Shown here: positions 34,449-42,231 of the stretch, piece by piece
Layout: each line of letters opens with the position of its first letter
Position numbering within the stretch: the stretch's first letter is position 1
DNA from: Chloroflexota bacterium
GTDB lineage: Bacteria > Chloroflexota > UBA6077 > FW602-bin22
Assembly: GCA_004297775.1 (NCBI GenBank)
Contig: SCUE01000007.1
Location: forward strand, 282,779-346,778
Reading direction: 5' to 3'
DNA: 64,000 nucleotides
The notes under the pieces: model-generated
Databases searched by the model: none
Told to the model about the DNA's origin: nothing
The model's input: the letters and a program-made list of their open reading frames with translations, nothing else
Position numbers and translations under genes: made by a program

Positions 34449-34495
34449 ATAGGGAGTCGGCGCGTCACCCACGGCGCGCCGACAAAAGTCCCTAT
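34449..34495. terminator. Nested hairpin that includes the stop codon of the FDH-like gene
   Basis: ATAGGGA (34449-34455) pairs with TCCCTAT (34489-34495), and GTCGGCGCG (34456-34464) pairs with CGCGCCGAC (34475-34483). The outer arm contains the TAG stop of the minus-strand oxidoreductase gene. It should end the 40.8-34.5 kb transcript and shield the promoter of the barrel-protein gene beyond it. Confidence 0.7.
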
Positions 34496-37476
34496 CGGTT
34501 GAGACGAGACGTTGTCAGAATCGGCAGAGTGAGGAATCCGCCGGTCTGCGACTTCGCCGCCGACTTCGGCGCCGGACCGGCCAGACGCTCGAGTCGCACC
34601 GCAACCGACTTGAGGGTCCCACCGGCGCGGCCGTCAACGAGGTGATTGATTGGCTGTTCGCGATGGTGGATCGGCACGAAGACCTGACCGGCCAGCAATT
34701 CAGACGAGAGCTTGACGCGCATCTCGACGCGCCCGTGCGCAGACTCGATCGCGACGAGATCGCCCGCGCCGATGCCCAGGCGCAAGGCGTCATCGCTGTT
34801 CACGCTCGCCTCGACATCGCCCCACATCTTCGTCAACCCGCGCGACCGGCTCGAAATCGCGCCGGTGTTCCAGAGGGCACTGCGACCGGTCACAGCCAGG
34901 AATGGATGCTTGTCGGATGTCGCAGTGCCGTCGTCGACGTACGCGGCTGGCGCAAGCCGGGCCCTCCCCGACTCGAAGCCGCGCGTGTAGAACGTCGACG
35001 CGCCCGCGTCATCGCGATCCGCAACCGGCCACTGAAGGCCATCGACGCCGAGCCGATCGTGCGACACGCCGCCGTAGATTGGCACCACCCGGCTGATCTC
35101 ATCCATCACGTCGGAAGGAGTGGAGTAGCCGAACTGCCGATCGCCCCAGGCCGAGTCGACGGCCACCCGGCGACCGATAGCCGCGACGATCTGCCAGTCC
35201 GGGCGGCTCTGCCCGACAGGGCGCTGCGCCGCGTTCACTTTCTGGACACGTCGCTCGGTGTTTGTGAACGTGCCGTCCTTCTCCATCGCCGACGCGGCCG
35301 GGAGCACGATGCTTGCCAAGGCCGCTGTTTCGGTCGGGAAGATGTCCTGGACAATCAGGAGTTCGAGCTTCGCCAGCGCCGCGCGTACGCGGTCCGTGTT
35401 CGGCAGCGATCGCGCCGGATTTGACCCCATCACATAGAGCGCTCGAATCGCACCACTCTCGATGCGATCGATCATGGTGTCGAGATCGGCGCCAGCCGTC
35501 GTCGGCAGGTCTGACTGCCACGCCGCGCCGAGCGCCGCGCGGGCGCCAACGTCATCGACGGATCGGTATCCGGGCAAGAGATCGGGCACGCATCCCATAT
35601 CAACCGCGCCGAGCGTGTTGTTCTGACCCGTCAGTGGCACGATTCCGGCGGCGTGCTTACCGATCTGGCCGGTCGAAACCGCCAGGTTCGCGATTGCCCG
35701 AACAGCGTTCTCGCCGTTGGCATACTGCGTGATCCCGGAGGCGTACACAACGACCGACGAGTTCGTGGCCGGCGACTGTCCCGGCCAGACGACCTCGCCC
35801 CAGAGCGAACTCGGAATCGGATAGCGCTTGTCAGTCCCGCCCGAGGCGTATAACCGCGCCGCAATCTCGATGTCGGCCTGGGGAACGCCCGTGATCCGCC
35901 CGACCTCTGCCAGTGAGAACGGCGCAAGCGATGCGACCAGCGCGTCGAAGCCCTCGGCCCGCGCCTCGATGAAGTCGCGCGCGACCAGACCCTCATCAAC
36001 GATGACGCGCAACATGCCGTTCAGCAACGCCGCGTCCGTGCCCGGACGCGGGCGCAAATGCAGCGACGCCAGCCGCGACATCTCGGTCGCCCGTGGATCG
36101 ATCAGGATCATACGCCCGCCGTGACGCGTGACGCGCTTGACCCAGAACGACAGGACCGGGTGGGTCTCGACCGTGTGCGATCCGATGACCATGACACAGC
36201 CAGCGTCCTCGATATCGCGCGCCGGTACCGTCGGACCGGCTGATCCGAACGCGGCCATCAAGGCTCGCACGGTCGGCGCGTAGCAGTAGCGCGCGGTCGG
36301 ATCATCGATGTTGTTCGTGCCGATCGCCGCACGCGCCAACTTCTGGAAGAGGTACGACTCCTCATTGGTGGTCTTGCCCGAGCCGATGAATCCGATCGCG
36401 TCTGGACCGTGCGCCTCACGAATCGCCGTCAGGCCGTTGCCGACCGCGTCCAGAGCCTCGTCCCACGTCGCCTCACGCAAGGTGCCGTCGCGGCCGATCT
36501 GGGGAACACGCAGTCGGTCCTTGTGCTGCGCGTAGTCGTAGGCGAATTGCCCGCGCACGCAAAGGTTATCGTGATTCGATGCCCCATCCTTGTCCGCCAT
36601 GACGTTCGCCAGACGGCCCTGAGCGGTGTTGAGGAACATCGAGCACCCAACTCCGCAGTACGTGCAGACCGAAGGCGTCGTCTTCTCCGTCGGCGCGGTG
36701 GCGTACTTCGAGTCCGTCTTCATGAGCGCGCCAGTTGGGCAGACGACCGCGCAACGGCCGCAGTAGATGCAGCCGGACTCCGTGAGCGGCTTCTCGAAAT
36801 CGACCGCGATCGACACATCCATTCCGCGATGCGCCAGACCGAGCGCTGACACCCCGATGACTTCGTCGCACACGCGGACGCAGCGCGCGCAATAGATGCA
36901 GTAGTCGGGGTACCGTTCGACGAACGGGTTCGAGCGCTCCGGTTCGCCGATCCGACGAGGGTTGAAGAAGCGTTGCTCGCGCCACTGTATGAAATCGACG
37001 ACGCGCTGCAGTTCGCAGTTCTTGTTACGCGGGCAGGTCACGCAGCGATCCGTGACGACGTCATCGCGCTGGCAGACCACGAACGGACCGCATCGCTCCA
37101 TGCGCGGGCAATTGAGACACCGATCCGGATGGTCTGAAAGGAGAACCTCGAGCACGCCGCGTTGATGTTGTCGTGCGAGCGCGCTGTTCGTCTTCACGAC
37201 CATCCCATCGCGGGCCACGATCGTGCAGGCGGTCTCCAGGCCGTGCATTTTCTCGACTTCCACGAGACACATGCGGCACCCCGCAAAAGGCGTCAGGTCG
37301 TGGTAGTCGCAGAGGTGCGGAATGTAGATTCCTGCCTCGATTGCAGCGTGGAGCACCGTCTTCCCGGACGGCGTCGTCACGGTCTGGCCGTCGATCGTCA
37401 GAGTGATTGTGCGCACGGCCGGTTTCTCATCCGCCGACGTGTGGAGCGACAGCCGCGGGGGAATCTCGATCGCCAT
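34492..37476 (-). CDS. FDH-like molybdopterin oxidoreductase lacking formate catalytic residues
   Basis: A 994-residue cytoplasmic protein with a NuoG-like N-terminus: [2Fe-2S] C56, C67, C70, C84; His-Cys motif HPDRCLNCPRMERC (116-129); extra C135, C145, C148, C154; two [4Fe-4S] sets (C193-C203, C236-C246). The molybdopterin domain has C271, C274, C278, C306. The Cys ligand C398 is encoded by TGC, not selenocysteine. Against E. coli FdhF, Lys44 aligns with R308 (NLCVRG), His141 with Y399 (RYCYAP) and Arg333 with T616 (PLTGQNN). Formate oxidation needs the last two, so another substrate is likely. Start: ATG, 14 nt after the NuoF-like stop. Electrons should pass to NAD through the NuoEF-like partners. 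Confidence 0.88.
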   Translation of the reverse strand: MAIEIPPRLSLHTSADEKPAVRTITLTIDGQTVTTPSGKTVLHAAIEAGIYIPHLCDYHDLTPFAGCRMCLVEVEKMHGLETACTIVARDGMVVKTNSALARQHQRGVLEVLLSDHPDRCLNCPRMERCGPFVVCQRDDVVTDRCVTCPRNKNCELQRVVDFIQWREQRFFNPRRIGEPERSNPFVERYPDYCIYCARCVRVCDEVIGVSALGLAHRGMDVSIAVDFEKPLTESGCIYCGRCAVVCPTGALMKTDSKYATAPTEKTTPSVCTYCGVGCSMFLNTAQGRLANVMADKDGASNHDNLCVRGQFAYDYAQHKDRLRVPQIGRDGTLREATWDEALDAVGNGLTAIREAHGPDAIGFIGSGKTTNEESYLFQKLARAAIGTNNIDDPTARYCYAPTVRALMAAFGSAGPTVPARDIEDAGCVMVIGSHTVETHPVLSFWVKRVTRHGGRMILIDPRATEMSRLASLHLRPRPGTDAALLNGMLRVIVDEGLVARDFIEARAEGFDALVASLAPFSLAEVGRITGVPQADIEIAARLYASGGTDKRYPIPSSLWGEVVWPGQSPATNSSVVVYASGITQYANGENAVRAIANLAVSTGQIGKHAAGIVPLTGQNNTLGAVDMGCVPDLLPGYRSVDDVGARAALGAAWQSDLPTTAGADLDTMIDRIESGAIRALYVMGSNPARSLPNTDRVRAALAKLELLIVQDIFPTETAALASIVLPAASAMEKDGTFTNTERRVQKVNAAQRPVGQSRPDWQIVAAIGRRVAVDSAWGDRQFGYSTPSDVMDEISRVVPIYGGVSHDRLGVDGLQWPVADRDDAGASTFYTRGFESGRARLAPAAYVDDGTATSDKHPFLAVTGRSALWNTGAISSRSRGLTKMWGDVEASVNSDDALRLGIGAGDLVAIESAHGRVEMRVKLSSELLAGQVFVPIHHREQPINHLVDGRAGGTLKSVAVRLERLAGPAPKSAAKSQTGGFLTLPILTTSRLNR

Positions 37477-37490
37477 CAGACCTGCCTTAC

Positions 37491-39245
37491 TTAGACGCTG
37501 ATCTTCAGGATGCGCGCGTCGTCGAGACGCGCCGGGTTCGCGCCGTGGATGAGACGCTCGCACACCCCCGTCGGACAGCGACGATCGAGGATATGGGACT
37601 CAAGTTCCTCGCGGAAATGGTCGACCAGACTGACCGCCGGAACCGGCGCCGCCTGACCGAGACCGCACAGGGTCGTTTCGATCATCACCGGTCCGAGCCA
37701 GCGAATCGTCTCCAGATCTTCGATCTGCCCTTCGCCACGGGACATGCGCGTGAAGATGTCGGTCAGGCGCGCGGTGCCGAGCCGACAGGTCGTGCATCGT
37801 GTGCACGACTCGGTCGAATTGAACTGCATCATGTAGCGTCCGAGATCGACCACGCAGGTCTTGTCGTCGAACACGACCAGACCGCCCGACCCAAGCACCG
37901 TACCGGCCGCGGCGCAATCTTCATTCGACATCGCTATGTCAAGTTGGCTCGCTGGCATCGCCGCGCCGGTCGGTCCGGCCGGTTGCGCGAACTTGAAACC
38001 GTGCCCGTCGCGCATGCCGCCACAGATGTCGAAAACGATCGTCCGAAGCGTCGTGCCAAACGCGACCTCGATCAGGCCGCCACGTTTGATGTGCCCGCTC
38101 GGCGCAAAGAGTTTGGTCCCGGTGCTGCGCTTCGTGCCGATCTTCGCGAACTCCGAACCGCCGATCGACAGGATGATCGGGACGTTCGCGTACGTCTCGA
38201 CGTTATTCATGTTCGTCGGCTTTGCCCAGACGCCCTTCTCGGCCGAACGAACCAGCTTCGGCCGCGGCATTCCGCGCTTGCCTTCCAGCGAACTCATCAT
38301 CGCCGAGGACTCACCGACCGCGTAGGAACCGGCGCCAAAGCGCATCTCGAGGTCGAGGGAAAAATCCGTACCCAGAATATTCTTGCCGGCGAGACCGACC
38401 TCATACATCTGAGCGATTGCGTGACGTGCCCGCGCCGCCGCCAGAGGATGCTCGCCGCCCACGTACACGTAGCCCTTGTCGACGCCGATCGCGAAACCAG
38501 CGATCAGCATCCCTTCGAGCACGAGGTGCGGATCCGACTCGAGGATGCGCCGATCCTTGTAGATCGCCGGCTCACCTTCCTCGGCGTTGCAGAACATGTA
38601 TTTCGGTCGTGCCGGGCTCTTCCGGGCCGTCTCCCACTTTCGCGCGGTCGGGAATGCCGCGCCGCCGCGACCGACGAGGCCCGATGTGGTCACCTCGGCG
38701 AAGATGTCGTCGGGCGACATCGATGTCAGCGCACGCGTGAACTGCGCATACGCGCCGTTGGCGATCGAGTGCTCGATATTGCCTGGATCGACGATACCGT
38801 GAAGCCGCATGACGTGCCGCATCTGCGGCCGAATGAACGGCAGGCTGTCAAATGTCGGAATTCCGTCCACGGGCGAATCGGACCGCGCCGCCACCGCCCA
38901 ATCCTTCCGATGGCGACCCGCCACTATGACACTGTCAAGGAGTTCCGACGCGCGCGCCGCGTGGACATCCGAATAGAGGACGCGCGGACCACCCGGCAAC
39001 TGGACCTCGACGACCGGCTCGAGATGGCACATCCCCGAGCAGCCGACGGTTTCGAGGGAAATGGTGAGGCCGCGCCGCGATGCCTCGCGCCGAAGCGCGT
39101 CGAGCGTGTCTTCCGCGCCCACGGCAATTCCGCAACCGGCGAATTGCACGATGACGCGCGGCGCCGACGACGTCTCGAGCGCACGCCAATTGCCCTCGGC
39201 GCGCGACCGCAACGCTTCGAACGCGGCCCGAGGTTCTCCGCTCAC
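37491..39245 (-). CDS. NuoF-like diaphorase subunit (NAD/FMN, [4Fe-4S])
   Basis: The 584-residue protein starts at GTG (GTGA overlap). A thioredoxin-like N-terminal domain has C38, C69 and C73, three of the usual four [2Fe-2S] ligands, so that cluster may be altered or absent. The NuoF core has GLVGRGGAAFPTARKW for FMN/NADH, CNAEEGEPAIYKDRR, and [4Fe-4S] ligands C481, C484, C487 and C527. It differs clearly from the complex I NuoF. With the NuoE-like and FDH-like subunits it should form a soluble NAD(H)-linked oxidoreductase, like NAD-dependent FDH or HydABC complexes. Confidence 0.9.
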   Translation of the reverse strand: MSGEPRAAFEALRSRAEGNWRALETSSAPRVIVQFAGCGIAVGAEDTLDALRREASRRGLTISLETVGCSGMCHLEPVVEVQLPGGPRVLYSDVHAARASELLDSVIVAGRHRKDWAVAARSDSPVDGIPTFDSLPFIRPQMRHVMRLHGIVDPGNIEHSIANGAYAQFTRALTSMSPDDIFAEVTTSGLVGRGGAAFPTARKWETARKSPARPKYMFCNAEEGEPAIYKDRRILESDPHLVLEGMLIAGFAIGVDKGYVYVGGEHPLAAARARHAIAQMYEVGLAGKNILGTDFSLDLEMRFGAGSYAVGESSAMMSSLEGKRGMPRPKLVRSAEKGVWAKPTNMNNVETYANVPIILSIGGSEFAKIGTKRSTGTKLFAPSGHIKRGGLIEVAFGTTLRTIVFDICGGMRDGHGFKFAQPAGPTGAAMPASQLDIAMSNEDCAAAGTVLGSGGLVVFDDKTCVVDLGRYMMQFNSTESCTRCTTCRLGTARLTDIFTRMSRGEGQIEDLETIRWLGPVMIETTLCGLGQAAPVPAVSLVDHFREELESHILDRRCPTGVCERLIHGANPARLDDARILKISV

Positions 39246-39772
39246 GCCTGGCCTCCGTCGGAGTGGTGGACGGCGGCGGACAGCAGCTGGCGGGCGTCGC
39301 CGGCGCGCAGTCGCCCCCGTACCCGGTGATTGAATGCCGCGACCGGGGCATGCATGCAGATACCAAGGCAGGCCGAAGTCTTGATGGAGTACCGCATGTC
39401 GCGCCGCGTGTCGCCGACACTGATTCCAGTCTCTTCCTCGATCTCGGCCAGCAACCCCGGACCGCCGTCAACTCGGCAGGCCGGACCGGCGCAGACCACG
39501 ACGTTAACGTCCGCCGGCGGCTCGGTCGAGAGCTCGTGGTAATAGGTGACGACAGCGTACACGGACGGCGGCGTCGTGCGGAGGAAGTCGCTGATGACGC
39601 GCACGGTATTCTCGGAAACCCATCCGTATCGCCCCTGAGCCTCGTGCAAGATCGGCAGGATCGCGCCTTCGACATCGTGATAGCGTTCGAGAATCGGCCA
39701 GAAGTCGGACCGGATCTGCTCATACGTCGCGGTTCGCCGATCGAATGGCAGAGTCGGGGCCGAATTCGCCAC
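39242..39772 (-). CDS. NuoE-like [2Fe-2S] thioredoxin-fold subunit
   Basis: The 176-residue protein starts at GTG 39772, with AGGAGG 6-7 nt before it; a longer upstream reading is basic and low quality. Ligands are C94-x4-C99 (VVCAGPACRV) and C135-x3-C139 (SACLGICMHAP). Helix ILPILHEAQGRYGWVSENTV is typical of the family. It should relay electrons between the FMN subunit and the large oxidoreductase. The DRTGG gene ends 10 nt upstream. Confidence 0.92.
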   Translation of the reverse strand: MANSAPTLPFDRRTATYEQIRSDFWPILERYHDVEGAILPILHEAQGRYGWVSENTVRVISDFLRTTPPSVYAVVTYYHELSTEPPADVNVVVCAGPACRVDGGPGLLAEIEEETGISVGDTRRDMRYSIKTSACLGICMHAPVAAFNHRVRGRLRAGDARQLLSAAVHHSDGGQA

Positions 39773-39782
39773 GATAGCCTCC

Positions 39783-40634
39783 TCAGTTCGCAATCGCGGC
39801 GGCGAACGCCGAGAGATCGAGGTGTCGGGCCGCAAGCGCGTGAATGACCTCGACCTTGTCGGCGTGCCGGAATCGCGTCGCCCGCAGAAACGCACTCACT
39901 CGATCGAGAGTTTCGACGGCCTCGGCTTCGACACACACGATCGGTACGCCCTCAACCTCGGCGCGCTCCAGCACGACCGGGTCGGGAGTCACGCCGCCGG
40001 TCGCGACGATGCACTGGCACGGTGTCCCCAGCGCCGCCAACTGGACATCAATCCGATTTCCGCCGCAGACGACCGCCTTGCGTGTCATTCGATTGAAGTA
40101 CGGAACGCCACTGACGTGCGACATCGCTCCGACCATGAAGCTCTCGACCGGTGCGCCGAGGCCATCGGCGCCGGCGATAACGTCCGCACCCAGGAACGCC
40201 GCCAGTTCGGCCACGGTCGCCGCGCGGAGCGACCTCGTCTCGGGAATGGCGCCGAAAAGCGGGAGGCCACGGTCGGCGAATTGCGCGCGAAGGGCAGCGT
40301 TTCCGGCCGCTCCGTTTGGCGCTCCAGTCACGATCGCGCCGACGACACTGGATCGATGGCCATCGACGTGAGTCGCGATGATCTGAGCCGTGCGATCTCC
40401 CGCGTACGCCGCGACGACAAGCGCGCGATCCTGGGTCAACGTTTCGCACTCCCGCAAGGGGCGAGTGCCTGCGCCCGACAATCCGATCGCGGACCCAACG
40501 AACGTTGCGTCGGACGCGTCCGAGCCGATTCGAACGTAACTGTCGAACAATCTCGGTAGCGCGCGTGCAAGCGCGCACGTGATCGCGGTCTTACCCTCGC
40601 CGGCCGTTGGCGAAACGATCGTCAGGCCGCTCAT
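39783..40634 (-). CDS. P-loop plus DRTGG-domain protein
   Basis: The 283-residue protein starts MSGLTIVSPTAGEGKTAITC, a BioD/Pta-N-type P-loop (about 8-16). The second half fits a DRTGG domain: AAFLGADVIAGADGL, SFMVGAMSHVSGVPYF, AVVCGGNRIDVQLAAL, VATGGVTPDP. DRTGG proteins accompany NAD-linked iron-only hydrogenases and phosphotransacetylases, where they are presumed regulators or nucleotide sensors. Here it is embedded in the diaphorase operon, so regulation or assembly of that complex is the best inference. It overlaps the small upstream gene by 4 nt. Confidence 0.8.
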   Translation of the reverse strand: MSGLTIVSPTAGEGKTAITCALARALPRLFDSYVRIGSDASDATFVGSAIGLSGAGTRPLRECETLTQDRALVVAAYAGDRTAQIIATHVDGHRSSVVGAIVTGAPNGAAGNAALRAQFADRGLPLFGAIPETRSLRAATVAELAAFLGADVIAGADGLGAPVESFMVGAMSHVSGVPYFNRMTRKAVVCGGNRIDVQLAALGTPCQCIVATGGVTPDPVVLERAEVEGVPIVCVEAEAVETLDRVSAFLRATRFRHADKVEVIHALAARHLDLSAFAAAIAN

Positions 40635-40828
40635 CCGGCGTGCTGCACAATGAGACCAGCGACGTGCACGCGGTCATTCGGTACGACGACTTGATAGGTC
40701 GTGAATACGACGCCGCGGAGGCCGAGGTCGAGCGGCCAAACCTGGCACGGCACGCCCTGATCCTCGATGACTTCCTTCCACGCCTCCGCGATGATCAAGT
40801 CAGCGGCAAGGCGCAGATGTGTCCACAT
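40631..40828 (-). CDS. DUF2007-like small protein
   Basis: A 65-residue protein (MWTHLRLAADLIIAEAWKEV) with the alpha-beta pattern of DUF2007, putative signal-transducing proteins: an N-terminal helix, EDQGVPCQVWPLDLGLRG, then QVVVPNDRVHVAGLIV. It is the first gene of the oxidoreductase operon, coupled by ATGA to the DRTGG gene. A TACGAT box 18 nt before the ATG is a possible -10. The role is unknown; the position suggests a regulatory or sensing function. Confidence 0.65.
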   Translation of the reverse strand: MWTHLRLAADLIIAEAWKEVIEDQGVPCQVWPLDLGLRGVVFTTYQVVVPNDRVHVAGLIVQHAG

Positions 40829-40896
40829 GGGCGGCTAAGTCGGCAGATCGTAGCACACGACACGGCCCGCGTCCGAGGCGGCACGAAGGCCCGTGA

Positions 40897-40902
40897 TATG
40901 AT
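40897..40902 (+). promoter_or_regulatory. -10 box of a putative leaderless promoter for the polysaccharide operon
   Basis: TATGAT ends 8 nt before the ATG of the Wzz-like gene. No Shine-Dalgarno sequence is present. It lies in the 82-bp gap between this operon and the divergent oxidoreductase operon. Confidence 0.6.
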
Positions 40903-40910
40903 CGGACCGA

Positions 40911-42212
40911 ATGCGGCGGCCTGACGACCGTTCGGAACGTTTCGCTGACGAAACACCAGTGCAGCAGACGCGACCAGCCGAAGAATACGAATTCGATCTT
41001 CGTCCGGTCTGGCAGTTCTTTGCTCGACACGGAGTCGCCATCGTGGCAGCAATCGTGGCGGCTCTGATCACCTCATCTGCCTACACCCTGCTTCAACCGG
41101 CGAACTATCGAGCAGTCAGCCGTGTCCATGTGACACGGCCAAGGCTGCTAATGGTCCTCGAACCGCGCTTGCAGGCGACCGACGATTTCGAACTCAAGCC
41201 GATGTTCACCCAGGCCAGGCATCCCGCAGTCGAGAACGCCGTACAGGCCAAACTCGGTCATCTCCTGAACACGGCCGAGGTTCAGCCCGGCAATCTGGTT
41301 CAACGCATCCGCATCCAGTCCGATCGGGACGACAACGGGTTGATGGAGATCGTCTTCTCCGATCAGGATCGGCGTCGCGCCAGCGCAATTGCTAACGCGT
41401 GGGCGGACGCATACGTCCTCCACGCCCAGGCGACGCTGAATCCTTCCGCGATTGCGCAGAAATTGGTCGACGGGCAGATGCGCGAGGCGAAGACTGAGTT
41501 AGAGCGTCGAGAAGCGTCGTTACGAGCGTTCGAAGCCGGGACCGGGCTCGGCCTGCCAATCCGCGTCGATGACGCGACCCGGATCGAGCTTTCGGCCATA
41601 GTCGGCCAGGCCGGCTCGACAACTCAGATGGCGTCGTCATCGACCGTTGCGCGGCTCGGAACGCGCGGCCAGGACATCGTTGGGCGATCCAACGCGCTCA
41701 CATCACTGCGCGCGGATCTCGATCGATTGCGGATACTCAAGGAGCAGACTCGCCGCCTTCAGAATCAGAACCTGCCGCCTTCGGCGATTCAACTCGATCT
41801 CGAGCGATTCGGCGTCGCCGCGAATCAACCGATCGGCGCGGTCGTGGTCGCCATCGAGGCCAAGGAACTTGCGATGCTATCGACGATCGACGGCGCCGCT
41901 CGTGAATTGCGAGGACTCGAAACCGGACTCATCGGCGACATGAATCAGCATTCTCAGCTCGAGCGCGATCGCGATATTGCCCGCGACGCGTACGTCGTTC
42001 TCGCGAAGAAGGCCGAGGAGAACAAGATCGGACTCGCGAGCGAATGGCCAGTCGTGCGCCTGTTCAGTTATGCGCCCGAGCTGGCGCCCGTCGACCCCCC
42101 ACCGTGGACGATCACTCTCGCGATCGCGGGCTCGACCGGGCTCATCGTCGGCGTTGCCCTCGGCCTCGGCATTGACTTGTCGAAGCGGCGCCGCGCCATG
42201 ATCGCGGCCTGA
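40911..42212 (+). CDS. Wzz-type chain-length / polysaccharide co-polymerase protein
   Basis: A 433-residue protein with an N-terminal cytoplasmic tail, a first membrane helix (HGVAIVAAIVAALITSSAYT, about 40-60), a long coiled-coil-rich external part (DRRRASAIANAWADAYVLHA, AKTELERREASLRAF) and a second membrane helix near the C-terminus (ITLAIAGSTGLIVGVALGLG) followed by KRRR. This topology is typical of Wzz. No tyrosine kinase domain is fused. First gene of the locus, consistent with a role in setting chain length. Confidence 0.85.
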   Translation: MRRPDDRSERFADETPVQQTRPAEEYEFDLRPVWQFFARHGVAIVAAIVAALITSSAYTLLQPANYRAVSRVHVTRPRLLMVLEPRLQATDDFELKPMFTQARHPAVENAVQAKLGHLLNTAEVQPGNLVQRIRIQSDRDDNGLMEIVFSDQDRRRASAIANAWADAYVLHAQATLNPSAIAQKLVDGQMREAKTELERREASLRAFEAGTGLGLPIRVDDATRIELSAIVGQAGSTTQMASSSTVARLGTRGQDIVGRSNALTSLRADLDRLRILKEQTRRLQNQNLPPSAIQLDLERFGVAANQPIGAVVVAIEAKELAMLSTIDGAARELRGLETGLIGDMNQHSQLERDRDIARDAYVVLAKKAEENKIGLASEWPVVRLFSYAPELAPVDPPPWTITLAIAGSTGLIVGVALGLGIDLSKRRRAMIAA

Positions 42213-42231
42213 CGGCCCCACCCGGCACTTG

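Noticed and set aside
36283..36285. Selenocysteine at the active site of the FDH-like enzyme
   Set aside because: The codon is TGC (Cys), with no in-frame TGA or SECIS-like hairpin needed.
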